The notes under the pieces were generated by a model, which was not told the origin of the DNA, ran no database searches, and saw nothing but the letters and a program-made list of their open reading frames with translations. Source: Cryptomeria japonica (taxonomy: Eukaryota; Streptophyta; Pinopsida; Cupressales; Cupressaceae). From it: DNA of 64,000 nucleotides. The translations under genes were made by a program, and so were the position numbers. Positions within the stretch are counted from its first letter, which is position 1, and each line of letters starts with the position of its first letter. This document shows positions 33,848 through 47,000 of the stretch, piece by piece. The DNA is taken from positions 420,048,257-420,112,256 of the forward strand of contig NC_081415.1 in NCBI RefSeq assembly GCF_030272615.1, read 5' to 3'.

Positions 33848-34898
33848 ACTTAAAGTCTTTCAGACAACTAGAGCAGTCTTGAACACATTTCTGTTTTGAT
33901 AAGAAGAGGCAAAGAGTTAGATCCTATAATTCAAGGTTGAAAAAATTCATTGTTTCTTGATGCATGTATGCATTAGTTGTCAGGGCCTATAATCTTATCT
34001 TTTTAAAAAAATAAAATAAAACATGTGTAAGATAATATCATTTGGTTGTATATTATTCTTAAATAAAAGACATGAGAGAAATTGATTTTCTTAAGCTTTG
34101 GTTAAAGAGAGAAAATTGTTGGTTGGAGTTGATTTGATTGTATGGTTGGAAGTTTGTATAATTTAATTATTAATAATTTAGATGAAGATGGTTTATTGAA
34201 AATGAGATTCTTTAAGGTTTATTATCCTAACAATTAGGGATGACAATTAGAATTGTATGAAATTTGATAATAGTATGAAGCTTAATAATGACGTGAAATT
34301 TAATGAATGTTGATTGGAGTTTGTTTGAATTATTTGGTTGGAAGTTTATATAATTAAATTATTTTTATTATTAATTAAATTTATTTTGGATGAAGATGGT
34401 TTTTTTGAAAGTGAGATTCTTTAGGGTTTTTTGTGAGGTTCATTATCTTAAAAATTAAGAATAATGGTTATAATGATGTGAAGCTTAGTAAGAAGTTTCA
34501 TAGTACTTTTGTTGGTAGGGGCAACTTTTGTAATGCTTCAAGCTTTCATCGAAGACATTAATAGAAAAAAATCAAATGAACTAATTTTTGTATTGCAAGT
34601 GTGACATGTCATTTTCACAGACAAGGTGTTGTGACATAGCACAACAATACACATGACATCATCACCAATGCACCAAGCATGGTGATACAAGAAGAACAAG
34701 AACATTTCATACAGAGTAGAACAAATCACCACGATAATGATTCATGATGATGAAGCTTCCTCCACAACAAAGATCAAACACTAGTCCATTGTTTGATTCT
34801 CTCACAAAAACAAGGAGTAGAATTATAGTGACATCGACTTCATACCCATTCTAAGATGACACAAATAAACATTCAAATAGTAAGGAATAGGTCTATGT
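33848..34898. other. 3' flank of the bHLH gene and spacer
   Basis: Possible poly(A) signals (AAATAAAATAAAA) lie near 34008-34020. The rest is AT-rich, with a loose 200-base duplication (GTTGGTTGGAGTTGATTTG near 34120, GTTGATTGGAGTTTGTTTG near 34308). No gene seen. Confidence 0.45.
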
Positions 34899-34915
34899 AA
34901 CAAGTAGGCCCACTG

Positions 34916-35789
34916 TAAGAGAGTAGGGCACTGGGCTAAAAAATGCCCAAGCAATGTGGCCAAAACTCAAACCCAAACTGAAGTTTGGAAAAAGGTGGAA
35001 AAGAATCCAAATACCAAGATTGATATTTTTTTGAAAGTCTCTTCATCTGATGGTTCAGATCAGGAGAATCAGTCCCAAGTCGGAAGGATCGAGGAGGTAT
35101 TAGTCAGGGAATCAGAAAATGAAATGAAGAAAGGAGAGTAAGATAAGATCTCCCGGCAGGAAAATGAGCAAGGGAACAGTGGAAAGGATTCTAACGATGG
35201 AGAAAGAAAGTCACAAGTCAACAGTCAAAATAATCAAAAGGATATGATAGAAGAAAATTTAGGTCAGAGTGAGAAACAAGATAGTAGTCAAATGGATAAG
35301 GGAGATAGTCAATCCAAAGACAACAAGGAAGAGTGAGACAATTTTAACTTAGTAGGAAAATCTTCTGAGTCATAAAATGGAGCAAGCTGGATACAAGATG
35401 CTCAACCTGACAATATCTTTGAGCAAGGGCTCTCAGAGATATCATTAGCCTCTCCGGCCCAGGGCAAGTTGATTTTCCTGGAGGAAAATGAACCAAGATG
35501 GGGAAATGAAGAAGATATAAAAAAGGCTATGGGAAAGAGTGGGACAAAGCAGGAGGAAGAAGAAGTAATGGAGGATAAGAGAAAGAACAAGAACAAAAAA
35601 ATAAATAATAATAATAGCAATAACAATAATACCAGAAATACCAGAAGCAGACTAGGGGATGTGGGAGTTCAGCATGCATCACCTGGAAGATATTCAAATG
35701 CAAAGAAGAGGACCATGGAAACCAACAACTATTTAGCAGACGGGACTCAAAGAACCATCTTTGAGGCAGGTATTTCTAAAAAGTCATGA
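34916..35789 (+). pseudogene. LINE ORF1 remnant (C-terminal part)
   Basis: The frame starts mid-knuckle (KRVGHWAKKCPSNVAKTQTQ) and runs as a Lys/Glu/Asn/Gln-rich low-complexity tail to the stop at 35787. Three in-frame stops interrupt it (35139, near 35334 and near 35374). ORF1 of plant L1 elements binds RNA through an upstream RRM-like or DUF4283 domain plus a CCHC knuckle; only the knuckle end and tail are left. Its stop overlaps the ORF2 start as ATGA. Confidence 0.65.
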
Positions 35790-38700
35790 AGATTATCTCC
35801 TGGAATATTCGAGGATTAAATAATCCTCACAAACATGATTTAATAAAAAGTATGATTAGAGACAAAAACTCGGATATTTTTTTGATTCAGGAAACCAAAA
35901 TGCCTAAGGATAAGGTTGAATATTTGAATATGTTTAGTAATGAAGGAGTTAGTGGTGGTAGTTCAGAAGGGGCATCTGGGGGTATTGCTAATTTTTGGAA
36001 TAAAAATAATGTAAAAGGAGAAGTGTTGATTCAAGATAACAACTTGGCTTGCATTAGATTTAAGCATTTGAAAGAGGGTACTTCATGGGTCTTGACTAAT
36101 GTGTATGCCTCTAACACCAAGACTGGTAGAAGTGATTTCTGGAAAATCTTATCCTCGTTCAGAAGTAAGTTTGCTGAAGATAGCTGGATTATTATGGGGG
36201 ATTTCAATACCCCTTTGAGGGAAAATGAAAAAAGGGAGGGAGCCAAACCAATCTGGACAACAGATTGGATTTGATGGAGTTCATCATTAATCATGCTCTC
36301 CATGATCTGGATTTGCAAGGGGTTAAATATACCTGGACCAATAGAAGGAGTGGTGAAGACTTAATTCAGGTCAGGCTCGACAGAGCTTTAATCTCTCTGG
36401 ATTGGTTTAATTCTCATTTTTGTTCTTTATCAGATCATATTAGGGCCGGGTCGAATCATTATCCTATATCCTTTACGGCTGATGCCAAGAGGGGAAGAAG
36501 ACACTTCCCTTATAGATTTGAGAGAATGTGGACAAAACACCCAGATATGGAAAGCAAAATCAAGGAATGGTGGCAGGTTAGAATTGAAGGAAATGCTATG
36601 TATAAGGTGGTCAAAAAGTTGAAGTTTGTGAAAGATAATGTTAAAAGATGGAACAAGGAGTCCTTTGGGAGCATCTTTGTTTCCAAAGCTACCATTCTTT
36701 TAGATCTAAAAGATATCCAGGATGAGATTCAAAATAATGGCTACACCAAGGTCTCTAGAGAGGTTGAAGATGAGATTCTCATGAAATATCATGACGTTAT
36801 AGCTAAAGAAGAAATATTATAGAAACAAAGGTTGAGAAATATTTGGTTGAAGGAAGGGGATAGAAACACCAAATACTTTCATATGTCCACTTTGAAACAC
36901 AAGGCCATTAATACGATATCTCAGCTTAAAGTCAATGGTAGAACTATTGAAGATGAAGATTCTATGAGGAAGACAACCTTGGAGTTCTTCACCAACCTGT
37001 TGACTAAGGATCAGAACTTGGACCTTCAGGCTCAAAAGGACCTTACAAACTGTATCCCCTCTATCTTGGATGTAGATCAAAATTACTATCTTACTGCTAT
37101 ACCATCCAATGATGAGATTCTGAAAGCTGCCATCTCCTTTGAAGGTAACAAGGCCCCAGGCCCGGATGGTTTCCCTATGTTCTTTTTTCAAATGTATTGG
37201 CATATTGTTGGAGGTGATGTTTCCAGTGCTTTGAAAGAATTCTTTGGTGTGAGAAGAATTTTGAAAGAACTGAATGGTACTTTCATTGCTCTTATTCCCC
37301 AAAAGATGGGTGTTGATTCCATGGATCTTGTTAGACCTATCAGCCTATGCAATTCTTTGTATAAGATCATCTCAAAGGTTTTGACCTCCAGAATCTTGAC
37401 TCTGCTCCCCTCTATCATTTCTCCCCAGCAAAGTGGCTTTGTCCCAGGGAGACAAATTTTGGATTCGATAATCACGGTCTATGAAAACATTCACTCTCTC
37501 TCTAGTGCTAAAAAAGAAGGCTTCCTTTTGAAGCTTGACTTATCTAAAGCCTATGATAGAGTTGACTGGGGATTTATGATGGATGTTCTTTCTGCTTTTA
37601 GTTTCTGTTCTAGAAGTATATGTCTTATTATGCAATTGGTGTCCTCTGCTTCTTTTTTTGTTTTGATCAATGGGTCTCCTTCCCCCTTTTTCAAATCCTC
37701 AAGGGGTCTCAGACAGGGGGATCCTCTATCCCCGATTCTTTTCATTATCATGGCAGAATGTTTGGGAAGATTTATTGGTAAACTTGTTGAGAAGGGAGAG
37801 TTTTGTGGGCTGAAACCTTCATCGACAGACCAAGTTTTCTCCCATCAGCAATTTGTGGATGACTCTATCATTATGGGGAATTCTTCAGTGAAAGATTCTA
37901 AGAGCTTAAAGAAAGCTTTGGACAGTTATGGGATAGCTACTGGTCAATTGATAAATTAGTCTAAATTTTTTGTCTATTTCATAAATACTCCAAAAAGAAG
38001 ACATATAAAGATTAGTAACATTTTGGGATGCCAATTGGGGAATCTTCCTGCTTCCTATCTTGGGCTCCCTTTATGTCAAGTTCCACTTGATACTTTCTAG
38101 GGTGCTCTTGTGGATAAATTTCATAGGAAGTTAGCTGGATGGAAAGGCTCTCTGCTCAGCCAAGTTGGTAAGGTCCAGCTTTTGAAATCTACTCTTCAAA
38201 GTATTCCTCTTTATGCCATCAACCTTTTTAGAATCCCAACCAAGTTTGCGGAGGATATTGAAAAAATTCAAATAACTTTTTAGTGGATAGGGTTTGAGGA
38301 AAAGAAGTGAATGAATCTGATTGCGTGGGATAAGGTTTGTAAACCTATAAGAAAGGGAGGTCTAGGTCTTAGAAGAATCATAGACATGAATGAGTTTCTC
38401 ATGGCTAAGTAGATATGGAGAGGTTATAACACTGAGGGAGAATGAAAATTGATATGGGACAATAAGTATAAAAGATAATTCCCTACCCTTCAAAGTTTCC
38501 TCAGTGCTGAAGATATCTTGATTGGTTCTAACATCTGAAAAAATGTTACAAGAACTAGAGATCTAATTGCTAAAGGTGTGAAATGGAAGGTGGGGAAAGG
38601 TAATCTCATTAAATTCTAGGAAGATTCTTGGTTGTTTGAATCCCTGTTGAGTGATAGTCCTGATTGGGGCAAGTTTCAGGATTAGTGTAAGGAAAAATAT

Positions 38701-40001
38701 GGTACTATGGTGGGTGACAACTGGAATGATGGACAGTGGAAGAAATTATCCCCAGTTGATCCCTCCCTTGGTAATCTGAACAAAATTATGAATTCCATGG
38801 TGGTGGTGGATGATGATGACCAGCTAATCTGGAAACTTACTGCAAATGGTAAATTTTATGTTACCTCTCTCTATAATCAACAATTTTCTAATCTAGAGAG
38901 TCCTTGCCGGGCTAAGGCTTGGGTGAAAGGCCTAATTCTCAAAATTAATATTTTTTCTGGACTGTCCTTCAAAATAAAATTTTGACTATTGATAATATCA
39001 AAACTAGAGAATTCTGTATGCCTAGTGTTTGTCTTCTTTGTATGCAGAATGAGGAAACCATTAACCACTTGTTCTTCCATTGTCCCTTCTCTGTTGACAT
39101 CTGGGCTAGATGTCTGGATTACTTCAATATTAGTTGGGTCTTTCCAGAATATGTCCAAGATGTTTTTAATTCATGGCATCACCCCTCAAGGAATAAGTCT
39201 ATAATTCTATTATGGAGATTGGATTTACCTCATATTTGCTAGGGAATATGGAAATAGAGAAATGAAAGAGTGTTCAGAGATAAGGCATCTAAAGCTCAAA
39301 TAATTTTTGAGAAAATCAAACGAAATATGGTGGAGAATATCAACATCATAGGTGGAATAGCCAACCCCAAAGATCAGGATGATTATATTATTTTCAAGAA
39401 TTGGAGATTAAAGGTAAGTGACATCTTTTAGGCTAATCCTAGAGAAGATGTGAAATGGGAAAGCCCTCCTCATGGCTGGATGAAAATTAACTTCGACGAC
39501 GCTTCAAATGGTAACCCTGGCAATGTGGGGTGTAGTGTGGTTTTAAGGGATGAATGGGGAAAATGCAAAACCATTAAATGTATTCCTATTGTGTGTCAAA
39601 CTAATCATGTTGCTGAGGCTATTGCTGCTTATCATGGGATGGTTCTAGTTAAGGAAGCCAATTGTACCAGAGTATGGTGTGAAGGTGACTCTTTGAATAT
39701 TATAAATTGTTTGAACAAGGTGTTCCCACCCTCTTGGTCTATAAACAATGCAATCAAAACGATGAAGGAAATTATTGAAACCTTCGATATGTGTGTTTTC
39801 ACACATGTTTACAGGGAAGCTAACACGTGTGCTGACTGGGCTGCCAACTTGGCTTGCCAATCTGAGAAAATCATTACTATTTATGGTGAGAGTAATCTTG
39901 CCTGTGAGGCGAAATCCTTGTTTGAACTAAACCGTATCCAGATGAAGCAACGTGGCATCATTAATCATAATTCTCAATGCCTTTACCCCTTTTTTCGATG
40001 A
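35786..40001 (+). pseudogene. LINE ORF2: endonuclease, reverse transcriptase, zf-RVT, RNase H
   Basis: Starts MKIISWNIRGLNNPHKHDL (apurinic endonuclease-like fold), with LIQETK and IIMGDFNTPL. The expected SDH near 36452 reads GSNHYPI, so the catalytic Asp is lost. RT follows with APGPDGFPMFFF, RPISLCNSLYKIISKVL, KLDLSKAYDRVDW, SSRGLRQGDPLSPILF and FVDDSIIMG. CLLCMQNEETINHLFFHCPF is the zf-RVT knuckle (39015-39080). RNase H (KINFDDASNGNPGNVG, then HVAEAIAAYHGM, CEGDSLNI and DWAANLA) ends it. Frame changes lie near 36245-36275 and 38950-38990. Stops: TAG at 36820, 37957, 38098, 38281, 38410, 38617, 38683, 39240, 39255, 39429; TGA at 38308, 38443, 38536; TAA at 38476. It would nick target DNA and copy its own RNA; this copy cannot. 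Confidence 0.85.
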
Positions 40002-40150
40002 ATGTTCATAGCGGAGGTGTTGAGTATTTATTTAATAGTCATATCATATTAACAGGGCACAGATTCTAGGTTGTTTTTCAGAGCAATAATAGAAACCAGA
40101 GAGGAAATATCAGAGTCGAGATTAGGAATTCTAGTGATTTTGAGGGAAAT

Positions 40151-41773
40151 ATGGGAGGAAACAAAAAGAGGTTTGAACCAACTTCTTGTTTGGATTGGAA
40201 GAAGAACAAAGAGGTTTGGGAGATTCGTCAAGAGGGTGGCTTAAGTGTTTTCATGGAGAGGCTCTATGGTAAAGACCCACCAATTACCAAGAATTTCATA
40301 AAGAATTGGAAGAATGGCAAGGTCCTGGTTGGCACCCAAATGATGATGGTGGATGAAGATATCATTGCAGAAGCTACGGGGATGGTGAAATATGGTATTA
40401 AGTTCTATAGAGACCGAAATGTTTCTGATAAGGCGGAAGATAGATTTCCTATCACGAATGGTGAAAAGAAGAAATTGGTGAAGGTGGATAACTCCCCCAA
40501 GCGTATCTGTAGGCCATGGAGGTTCGTGTTGTTTACTACCATAACCTACATTACTCTGGATGGAAGATTTACGAGGGCTTACGGGCTCCATTTCGTGCTG
40601 CTCAACCACTTCCGCCATGGTGAAAATGTAAGCTTGCCCTATTATTTAGCTTGTTCTATGGATCATACCATCAAAGAAATGCAGAAAGACCCTCAAGGTG
40701 ACCATGATCTTCATCAGGGTCTTATGGTTTTAGTTTACAAATTGTTGAAAGGGAAATCCATTGAGAAACCCATTAGAGGCAAAAATTTTAGGGATGATGA
40801 CACAGAAAGTGAGTATAGTGTTTTCAACTTTGACTTTGAAACTGAAGGGGAGCTGGAGGATCTCAGCAAAAAAGGGAGGACTAAGGGGAAAAGAAAGAGG
40901 ATTGTTGTTGATTCTGACCTCTCGGACTCCGAGGATGAGTCCTTTGAGGAGAAATTCATCAAAAGTAAGAAAGGAAAGGGAATGGGAAAACAAACCCAGA
41001 GGAACAAGAATACTCGTAGGGGGGCTAACAAGGTAAAAAAGTAGATATTGATAGCTTCTAGTGAGGATGTAGAGGAGGAAAAAAATGACAATATGAAGGG
41101 TAAGGAGGAGGATGAGATTCTGGATGTGGATCGTGGTGAGGACATGAGTACTCAAGGATTGCAGAATGAGGGCCAAGAGAATAAAATGGGAAATCCTAGC
41201 GATTTTCATGGGGATAATGATAGTATTAAGGGATTTTGTGAAACTATCAGCAAAATTGTGAAAGATATCAACAACCTGAAGAATGACATTAATGTTATAA
41301 AAAATGCTACGATAGGCAAGAAGCCTCTTTCTGAAAATGTTAAAGAATTAGTGGTTGCTATCAACAATGCTGAAGCTATTGAGGCCATGGTCGGTAAAAT
41401 TCTTGAAACTAAAAAGAAGGTTAAGGAAATGGAAGGGAATAGAGAGGCGAACGGGCTGGAAACTACCATGAGCAACTTGATCAATAGAGTCGACAAGATG
41501 GAATTAACTGTGAAGAGGATTTCCGAACATAATTTCCAGATTCTTAAGGCCTTTGTGGATAATATGAATATTCTGATTAACAGATTTGATAACATTAAAG
41601 ACAAGGAGGGCGAAAAGGACCAGATGGAGAAAAAGGGTCATGAGAAGAGAACTACGGCCAACACCAGGAATCAGGGTGATATCAAGGGACGAGAGCTAGA
41701 TGAATTGAAGAACTTTGTGGACAACATGAAGCAGATGGCGGTTCATGCAAAAGATAGTATCAAAAATATTTAA
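40151..41773 (+). pseudogene. LINE ORF3: unknown protein with globular N-half and coiled-coil C-half
   Basis: I do not recognise this protein. One frame of about 540 codons is interrupted only by a TAG at 41042. Residues 1-200 look globular (DWKKNKEVWEIRQEGGLSVF, DEDIIAEATGMVKYGIKFY, AYGLHFVLLNHFRHGENVSL, HQGLMVLVYKLLKG). Residues 210-297 alternate acidic and basic patches with SDLSDSEDESFEE and a Lys/Arg-rich end. The part after the TAG is heptad-rich (KGFCETISKIVKDINNLKND, NLINRVDKMELTVKRI), a likely coiled coil. It starts 150 bases after the RNase H end and lies inside the LINE target duplication. It is far less damaged than ORF2. The globular half has the general plan of accessory ORFs seen in other plant retroelements; that is inference. 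Confidence 0.65.
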
Positions 41774-42009
41774 CTGTCTTAGTCTTAGTCTTAGTCTTTG
41801 TGTTGTCCTTTTGCTATCCTTTAGCTGTCTTTGTGCGGCTTTCTGTTTTTTGAGTTCCCTTTTTGTTTTGTTTGGGAATTGTTTTTTGTTAGGGTGACCA
41901 GACACAGTTTTCTTCCACTTTAATGCTTTATCTTTCTCCTGAAATGTAATAAGGTTTGGGTTCCTTTCAAAAACCCATTTTTACTTAATCAAAACAAGTA
42001 GGTCCATTG

Positions 42010-44021
42010 ATAGGTAAAAGGCCTCAACTAGTCAAACCACCAAATAGTTGATTTTATGCTAAGGCACACATCCCAACATAAAATAGAAGATATATAATAA
42101 AATATGATATATTCCCCCAAAGTGAGATACTAGAAAGACTAAGCGGACTAAGGGGGATAGTTCCTCTTAAATATTATTCCGCAAAGTGCATGAAGTTTTT
42201 GTTGTTTGATAGATTAGGACTATGTATGCAATAGGACAACAAAACACCTCCATGACTTAAACATGCCTCAAGGACTCTGGTGCTCTTCTATTGTAGTCTT
42301 TCAATAGTGTTATATGCCTACTGAATTTTTTAACCAAAACAAAACTCTCATATCAAAAGTGTGGATTTTTTCAAGGGTTTTCTTGCATAAAAATTTAGTT
42401 CCTCGATCAAAGTACAAACCCAAAATTAGACAGAGAAGCTCTAGGAGTCAAAATGTGTATAGGTTCCTACTTGCACAACATTACAATTTTCACACTTGAC
42501 AAGAGCACACATTGACTAGGAGGTGGATCAACATGTAGATCAAATCATCACATGCTAAGAGAGTTATGCAACTAAGAGAAACTCAATAACACACCCATCA
42601 CACTCTAGGATAGTCATCATAATACAAGGGATGTTTCTCAATAGAAAAGAGTGCCCAAAACTCATAAATAACTCAAGGCACCACCTAAATGTAGTGGTAG
42701 AGCAAGTGGAAAATTTACAAGAATACATCAATCTCTAAGCCCACAAGCATCTATTCAGTTGCATGGATGGGTACATATGTGATAAGAACAATAGGCAAGC
42801 TAGTAGAATAAACACCTTATGAGATATCATTTTGAAAATTCAAGATACATATTTTAATTATATCAATTTTACTTAACATGTATTCATCCACATTAATTTT
42901 CATGTTCACTCAACAAGAATATGAAATTGGGCTCTTTAATCATATTTTACCACAACAAAATATGAGAAAAATGACTTAAAATGCTACAAACATTTGATAC
43001 CAATATCAAGATGTACCAAAAGTAAAGTTAGAAACCTCACCACTTACGTTGAAATATTATAAAAACTCAAATTAGATCAAATTAATAACAACTTTACATA
43101 TGGAGATTCAATGTCCCAATTTATATATTTTCATCAAATTGTATAGAAGTGATATTACAACAATAGAAGATGATACTCTTTTTTTACACAATCCTAAGCT
43201 CATTTGAAGGATTTGTAAATCCTTATTGTGCGTCAACACCACCCAACCATATGGAGCCCTTAGGCCCACCCCTTTGTACTAAGATATGGTTGCATAAGTT
43301 AAAAACACATCAAACACAACAAGGACAATGTCAGAAAGTCATGCATAATACCTAATACATTTAATCAATTTCCTACATAAGCCCGTGAGAGAAAAGAATG
43401 CATACAAGATTATATAATTAAAAAAATGCATAGATCAGATAAGACAATCCATAAAATAACACAAGATATACCCTAAAAAAAACTAGCCTCCAAAAGCATC
43501 CATACTCCATCTATTATTTAGCAACAAAATAAATACATGCACTTTAGAGTTACAAATAACACTTTTGAAACAACAAGCCTCTCCAATGCATTCTCCATGT
43601 GTCCAACATGAATTCACACATCCCATGCCATGTTTTACATATGCACTCCTCAAAAGAAGACTCAATATTAATACAACCCACTAACCCAATCAATCTTAAT
43701 CACTAAATATATGCTTGATTATATAGACTCAAACTCACACTAATACAACCAATTGGTAAGATAAAACCACGTGCCTCAAAACCATGAGAACAAAAAACCA
43801 TTGACCCCTTATTAAATTTTGGGTGCTAAGTTCACACAATATTAAATATATTTTCCCAAAATAATATTTAATTATTGTATGTCTCACACACATAAAATAA
43901 ATAACCCAATGTTACATGCAATTTTACACATGGCCTCAAATAATTACCTAGTGTGGCTACCGCTAAACACATCTCTCATATACACCACAACAAAATGATT
44001 ATTTAATTTACAACATTATAA
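42010..44021. other. Repeat-derived spacer with no supported gene
   Basis: No coding frame with recognisable family text. On the minus strand a possible LTR start (TGTTGGGATGTGTGCC) lies at 42078, with the LINE inserted just inside it, but it has no purine tract, so I leave it open. Confidence 0.35.
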
Positions 44022-44050
44022 TACAACACCTAATCTCAACATTCTCCCAC
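44022..44050 (-). repeat. Possible LTR edge with purine tract (minus strand)
   Basis: On the minus strand, GTGGGAGAA is followed by TGTTGAGATTAGGTGTTG, the usual layout of a Copia polypurine tract and 3' LTR start. The LTR would run left from 44041; I cannot place its other end. No partner LTR is seen in the window. Confidence 0.4.
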
Positions 44051-47000
44051 TTGTTGTATACATTTCATAAGGGTCAATCAATGAAATACATAATCATAGC
44101 CATACATGAAACCACATGAATCTCCAACATGCTCTGATGATCCATTAAAATACCTACAATAAAACCAAAGTGACCACCATATTAAGCAAGAAATCCTCTC
44201 ACCGTCCAACATGCCACTTATGGAAGAAAAGGAACATGCCGAGGCAAAGATGCACCAATCCAAAGAACACAAGCATCAAATCCAAGTGATAACAAAGGTT
44301 CCAAGTTGTTGTCAAAGGTAAAAAACCCACATGATCAAAATAGCATCCACAACACATGCCAACAAATCAAATATCCATACATAGAAGGTATCAATAACAT
44401 AGGTAAACTATGCCAACAATGTGTCCAACCCATAAATTGCAATCAAAACCTCCCTGTATAAACCTATTAATGAAGTACATACACAAGAACTCCCACTGCA
44501 TGGGTAATATCAAATGTGAAAACTAGGTCAAGGCATATCAAGTCTACCAATCAACACTCATATCAAGGTGTGGCAAATGATCAAAACAATGTAGTACCAA
44601 TAACAAATATAATGATCCACACATGCAACACAAACAACTGCATAATCTCTCACAACATGTCATCGAGACTCTCCCAAATCATATGAATATGAACCTCTAG
44701 AAAGAAGCCATAGAAAGAAGAGAGAAAACCTTTAAATCATAGTGTGTCCTTCTACCAACACCTCAAAGTGCTACATTGTGTCAAGTATGATCTCCTTACA
44801 ACTCCAAATGAAAATCCTTAACAACACCCAACCATTCAATCTCATAGATCAAATGAGACATATGTATGATATAATACTAATATGGATGTAAGCCTTTCTA
44901 ACCAAGGAAAGTCAAACCCAAAATATCCATCACCCAAAAAGGAAATTATTCCAATAACCATATTTTATAATACTCGTGAACATCATAATATAAGTCATAT
45001 GTAGAAGGATATAACCATGCTAAACATCCCTCAAAATGAATCCTCCAAAACTAACAATTCATGGCTCAAGATCCATATCTATGAGAAGAGAAAGCATAAA
45101 GCATAACACATCTAAAACAAGAATGGGCAAATACCTTTTCAAATGATGAAGTACCAAGTAGACCAAGAGTGGTGAATGAGTATGCTCCTCCAAGAAAGCC
45201 AAGTCATCATGAATCACTCTAAGATTTATCTCCTCTCAGATCCATATTGAGGTAAAGTCTCCTTGGTCTTCCTATTGAAATATCATCAAAGAGTACTTGA
45301 CTCAACAAATGTATTTAATCCTAAGAGAACTCCAACCTCACCTAAGCCTCCAAGTATCCACGAGTGCTTAAAATTGATCAATCTATGTTGACCTCCAAAT
45401 GTAACACAACACTCCCACGAAGCTCCCAATAACATGACTAATGTACCCAATACGAAGATAAACAACAAGATCATTGTAAAAGCTCCAATTGTGAATCAAG
45501 AACATAATCATGATGTCTTGATCTAACCATCTCCTCTTAGGAGTTCACATGCACAAATGTACACATCCCAGTCTCAAGAGAACTTGTATCATGCCAATAC
45601 TCAAACCTAGGATCACAAGTAAAGAAAGACACAAAACCAAGTATCAACATCTCCAATCACATGAAGGTAACCATCTCCAAACAATGAACTTGCAAATGTG
45701 AAAGAACTCCCACTACAACAATAGAGTTTAAGAGCTCCTCCAAGACATCCACAAACACTAAAGACGATAATCCATTACTAACAATGAATCTAAATCACTG
45801 CCAAATCTCCCATTAAACCATAATATTGAGCTAAAATTGACATCATGATAACCATCTCCTAAATGAATATCACCCATGATCCACAAACACTTAGTTGCAA
45901 TCCCAACAACTCTAAAGAACAAGAAGGACCAATATATCCAAGCTAAGAAGATAAAAACACCATTAAAACATCAAGAATCAATCCTACATTTCCAAACCAT
46001 CACCATCAAAATATCAATCATAAAACCATGGATCCAAGCTATCCATGACATCATGATCAAATCACATACTACAAATCCCAACTGCTAACAATCTTGGTAC
46101 TCTAATCATCCATCTTCTCATCCCAATGCATACATGAGCACAAACAAGGCCAACTAAAAAATTATGCATCAATATAGAATCATTTTTGTGGATATAGACA
46201 ATCCACATCTAAGTCATCCCATTGCAATAAATGAGTTGCACATACACCCAATCATTGCATAACTCTTAAATTTCAAATAGTAAAACATGCAAACTCATCA
46301 TTACATTAGTAGCTTGCAAATCGGTACTTCAAATAAGAAAATACTATAAATAATAAGACTCAAACACCAAATCAATCATAAATATGATTTACCAAACATG
46401 TTTACAAATGAGTAGCCATAATCAAGTAACCAAACAAGTAACCAAGAAAGAACAACCTCCTAACACCAAACCAAACCACCACCAATAAACCATAAACCTA
46501 ATCATGTCATGTTAATAAATAAATATACCTACAAAATCATCACCAAATTTGTACCTAAACTCAACTTTATCCAATACATGGCTCTAAGTCTTCATACATG
46601 TTAATCCATGTCCTCAAACTAGAAGACAAGATGAGTACATGTCACCATACAAGTCCAAACCCTGAAAAAACCTATAAACATGTACCAAGAACTAAAATTG
46701 ATAATCAAAATTTGTACTATCATAAATATCACATAAAAACATGTACTTCCTCAAGGTTTCACCTATTTAATCATTTGTATGCTCTCACAATTATACTAAA
46801 TCTTAGGCACTTAGAAATGATCAAACAAGTACACAACTCTCTCTGCACCACAAACTAAAAATCTAAATAATCCATTGTACTTTTTGCTAGATATTCTCTC
46901 CAATGCCTATTCAAATTGCAACTATGATTCTGTATGCAATATTTACAACCAAAATTATGTATCAGAGAATGCCTAACTTTTAGGCTCCTAAAACTAATTA

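Larger units (their letters stand above)
34916..41992 (+). mobile_element. L1-type LINE, 5'-truncated, with an extra ORF3
   Basis: The insertion is bounded by AACAAGTAGGCCCACTG (34899-34915) and AACAAGTAGGTCCATTG (41993-42009), a 17-bp target duplication with two changes. It starts inside the zinc knuckle of ORF1, so the 5' end was lost at insertion, as is common for LINEs. ORF1 remnant, ORF2 (endonuclease, RT, zf-RVT, RNase H) and then ORF3 follow. The 3' end has GTAATAAGGTTTGGGTTCC and a short tail TTAATCAAAA. ORF2 carries two frameshifts and about 14 stops, so this copy is dead. Because the duplication lies outside ORF3, ORF3 moved with the LINE. Confidence 0.85.

Noticed and set aside
42000-42078. 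LTR start TGTTGGGATGTGTGCC on the minus strand into which the LINE inserted
   Set aside because: There is no purine tract beside it and no second copy in the window, so it stays a possibility only.
45286-45474. Hydrophobic minus-strand frame of 62 codons
   Set aside because: It lies in decayed repeat sequence, with no start context, no neighbours and no domain.
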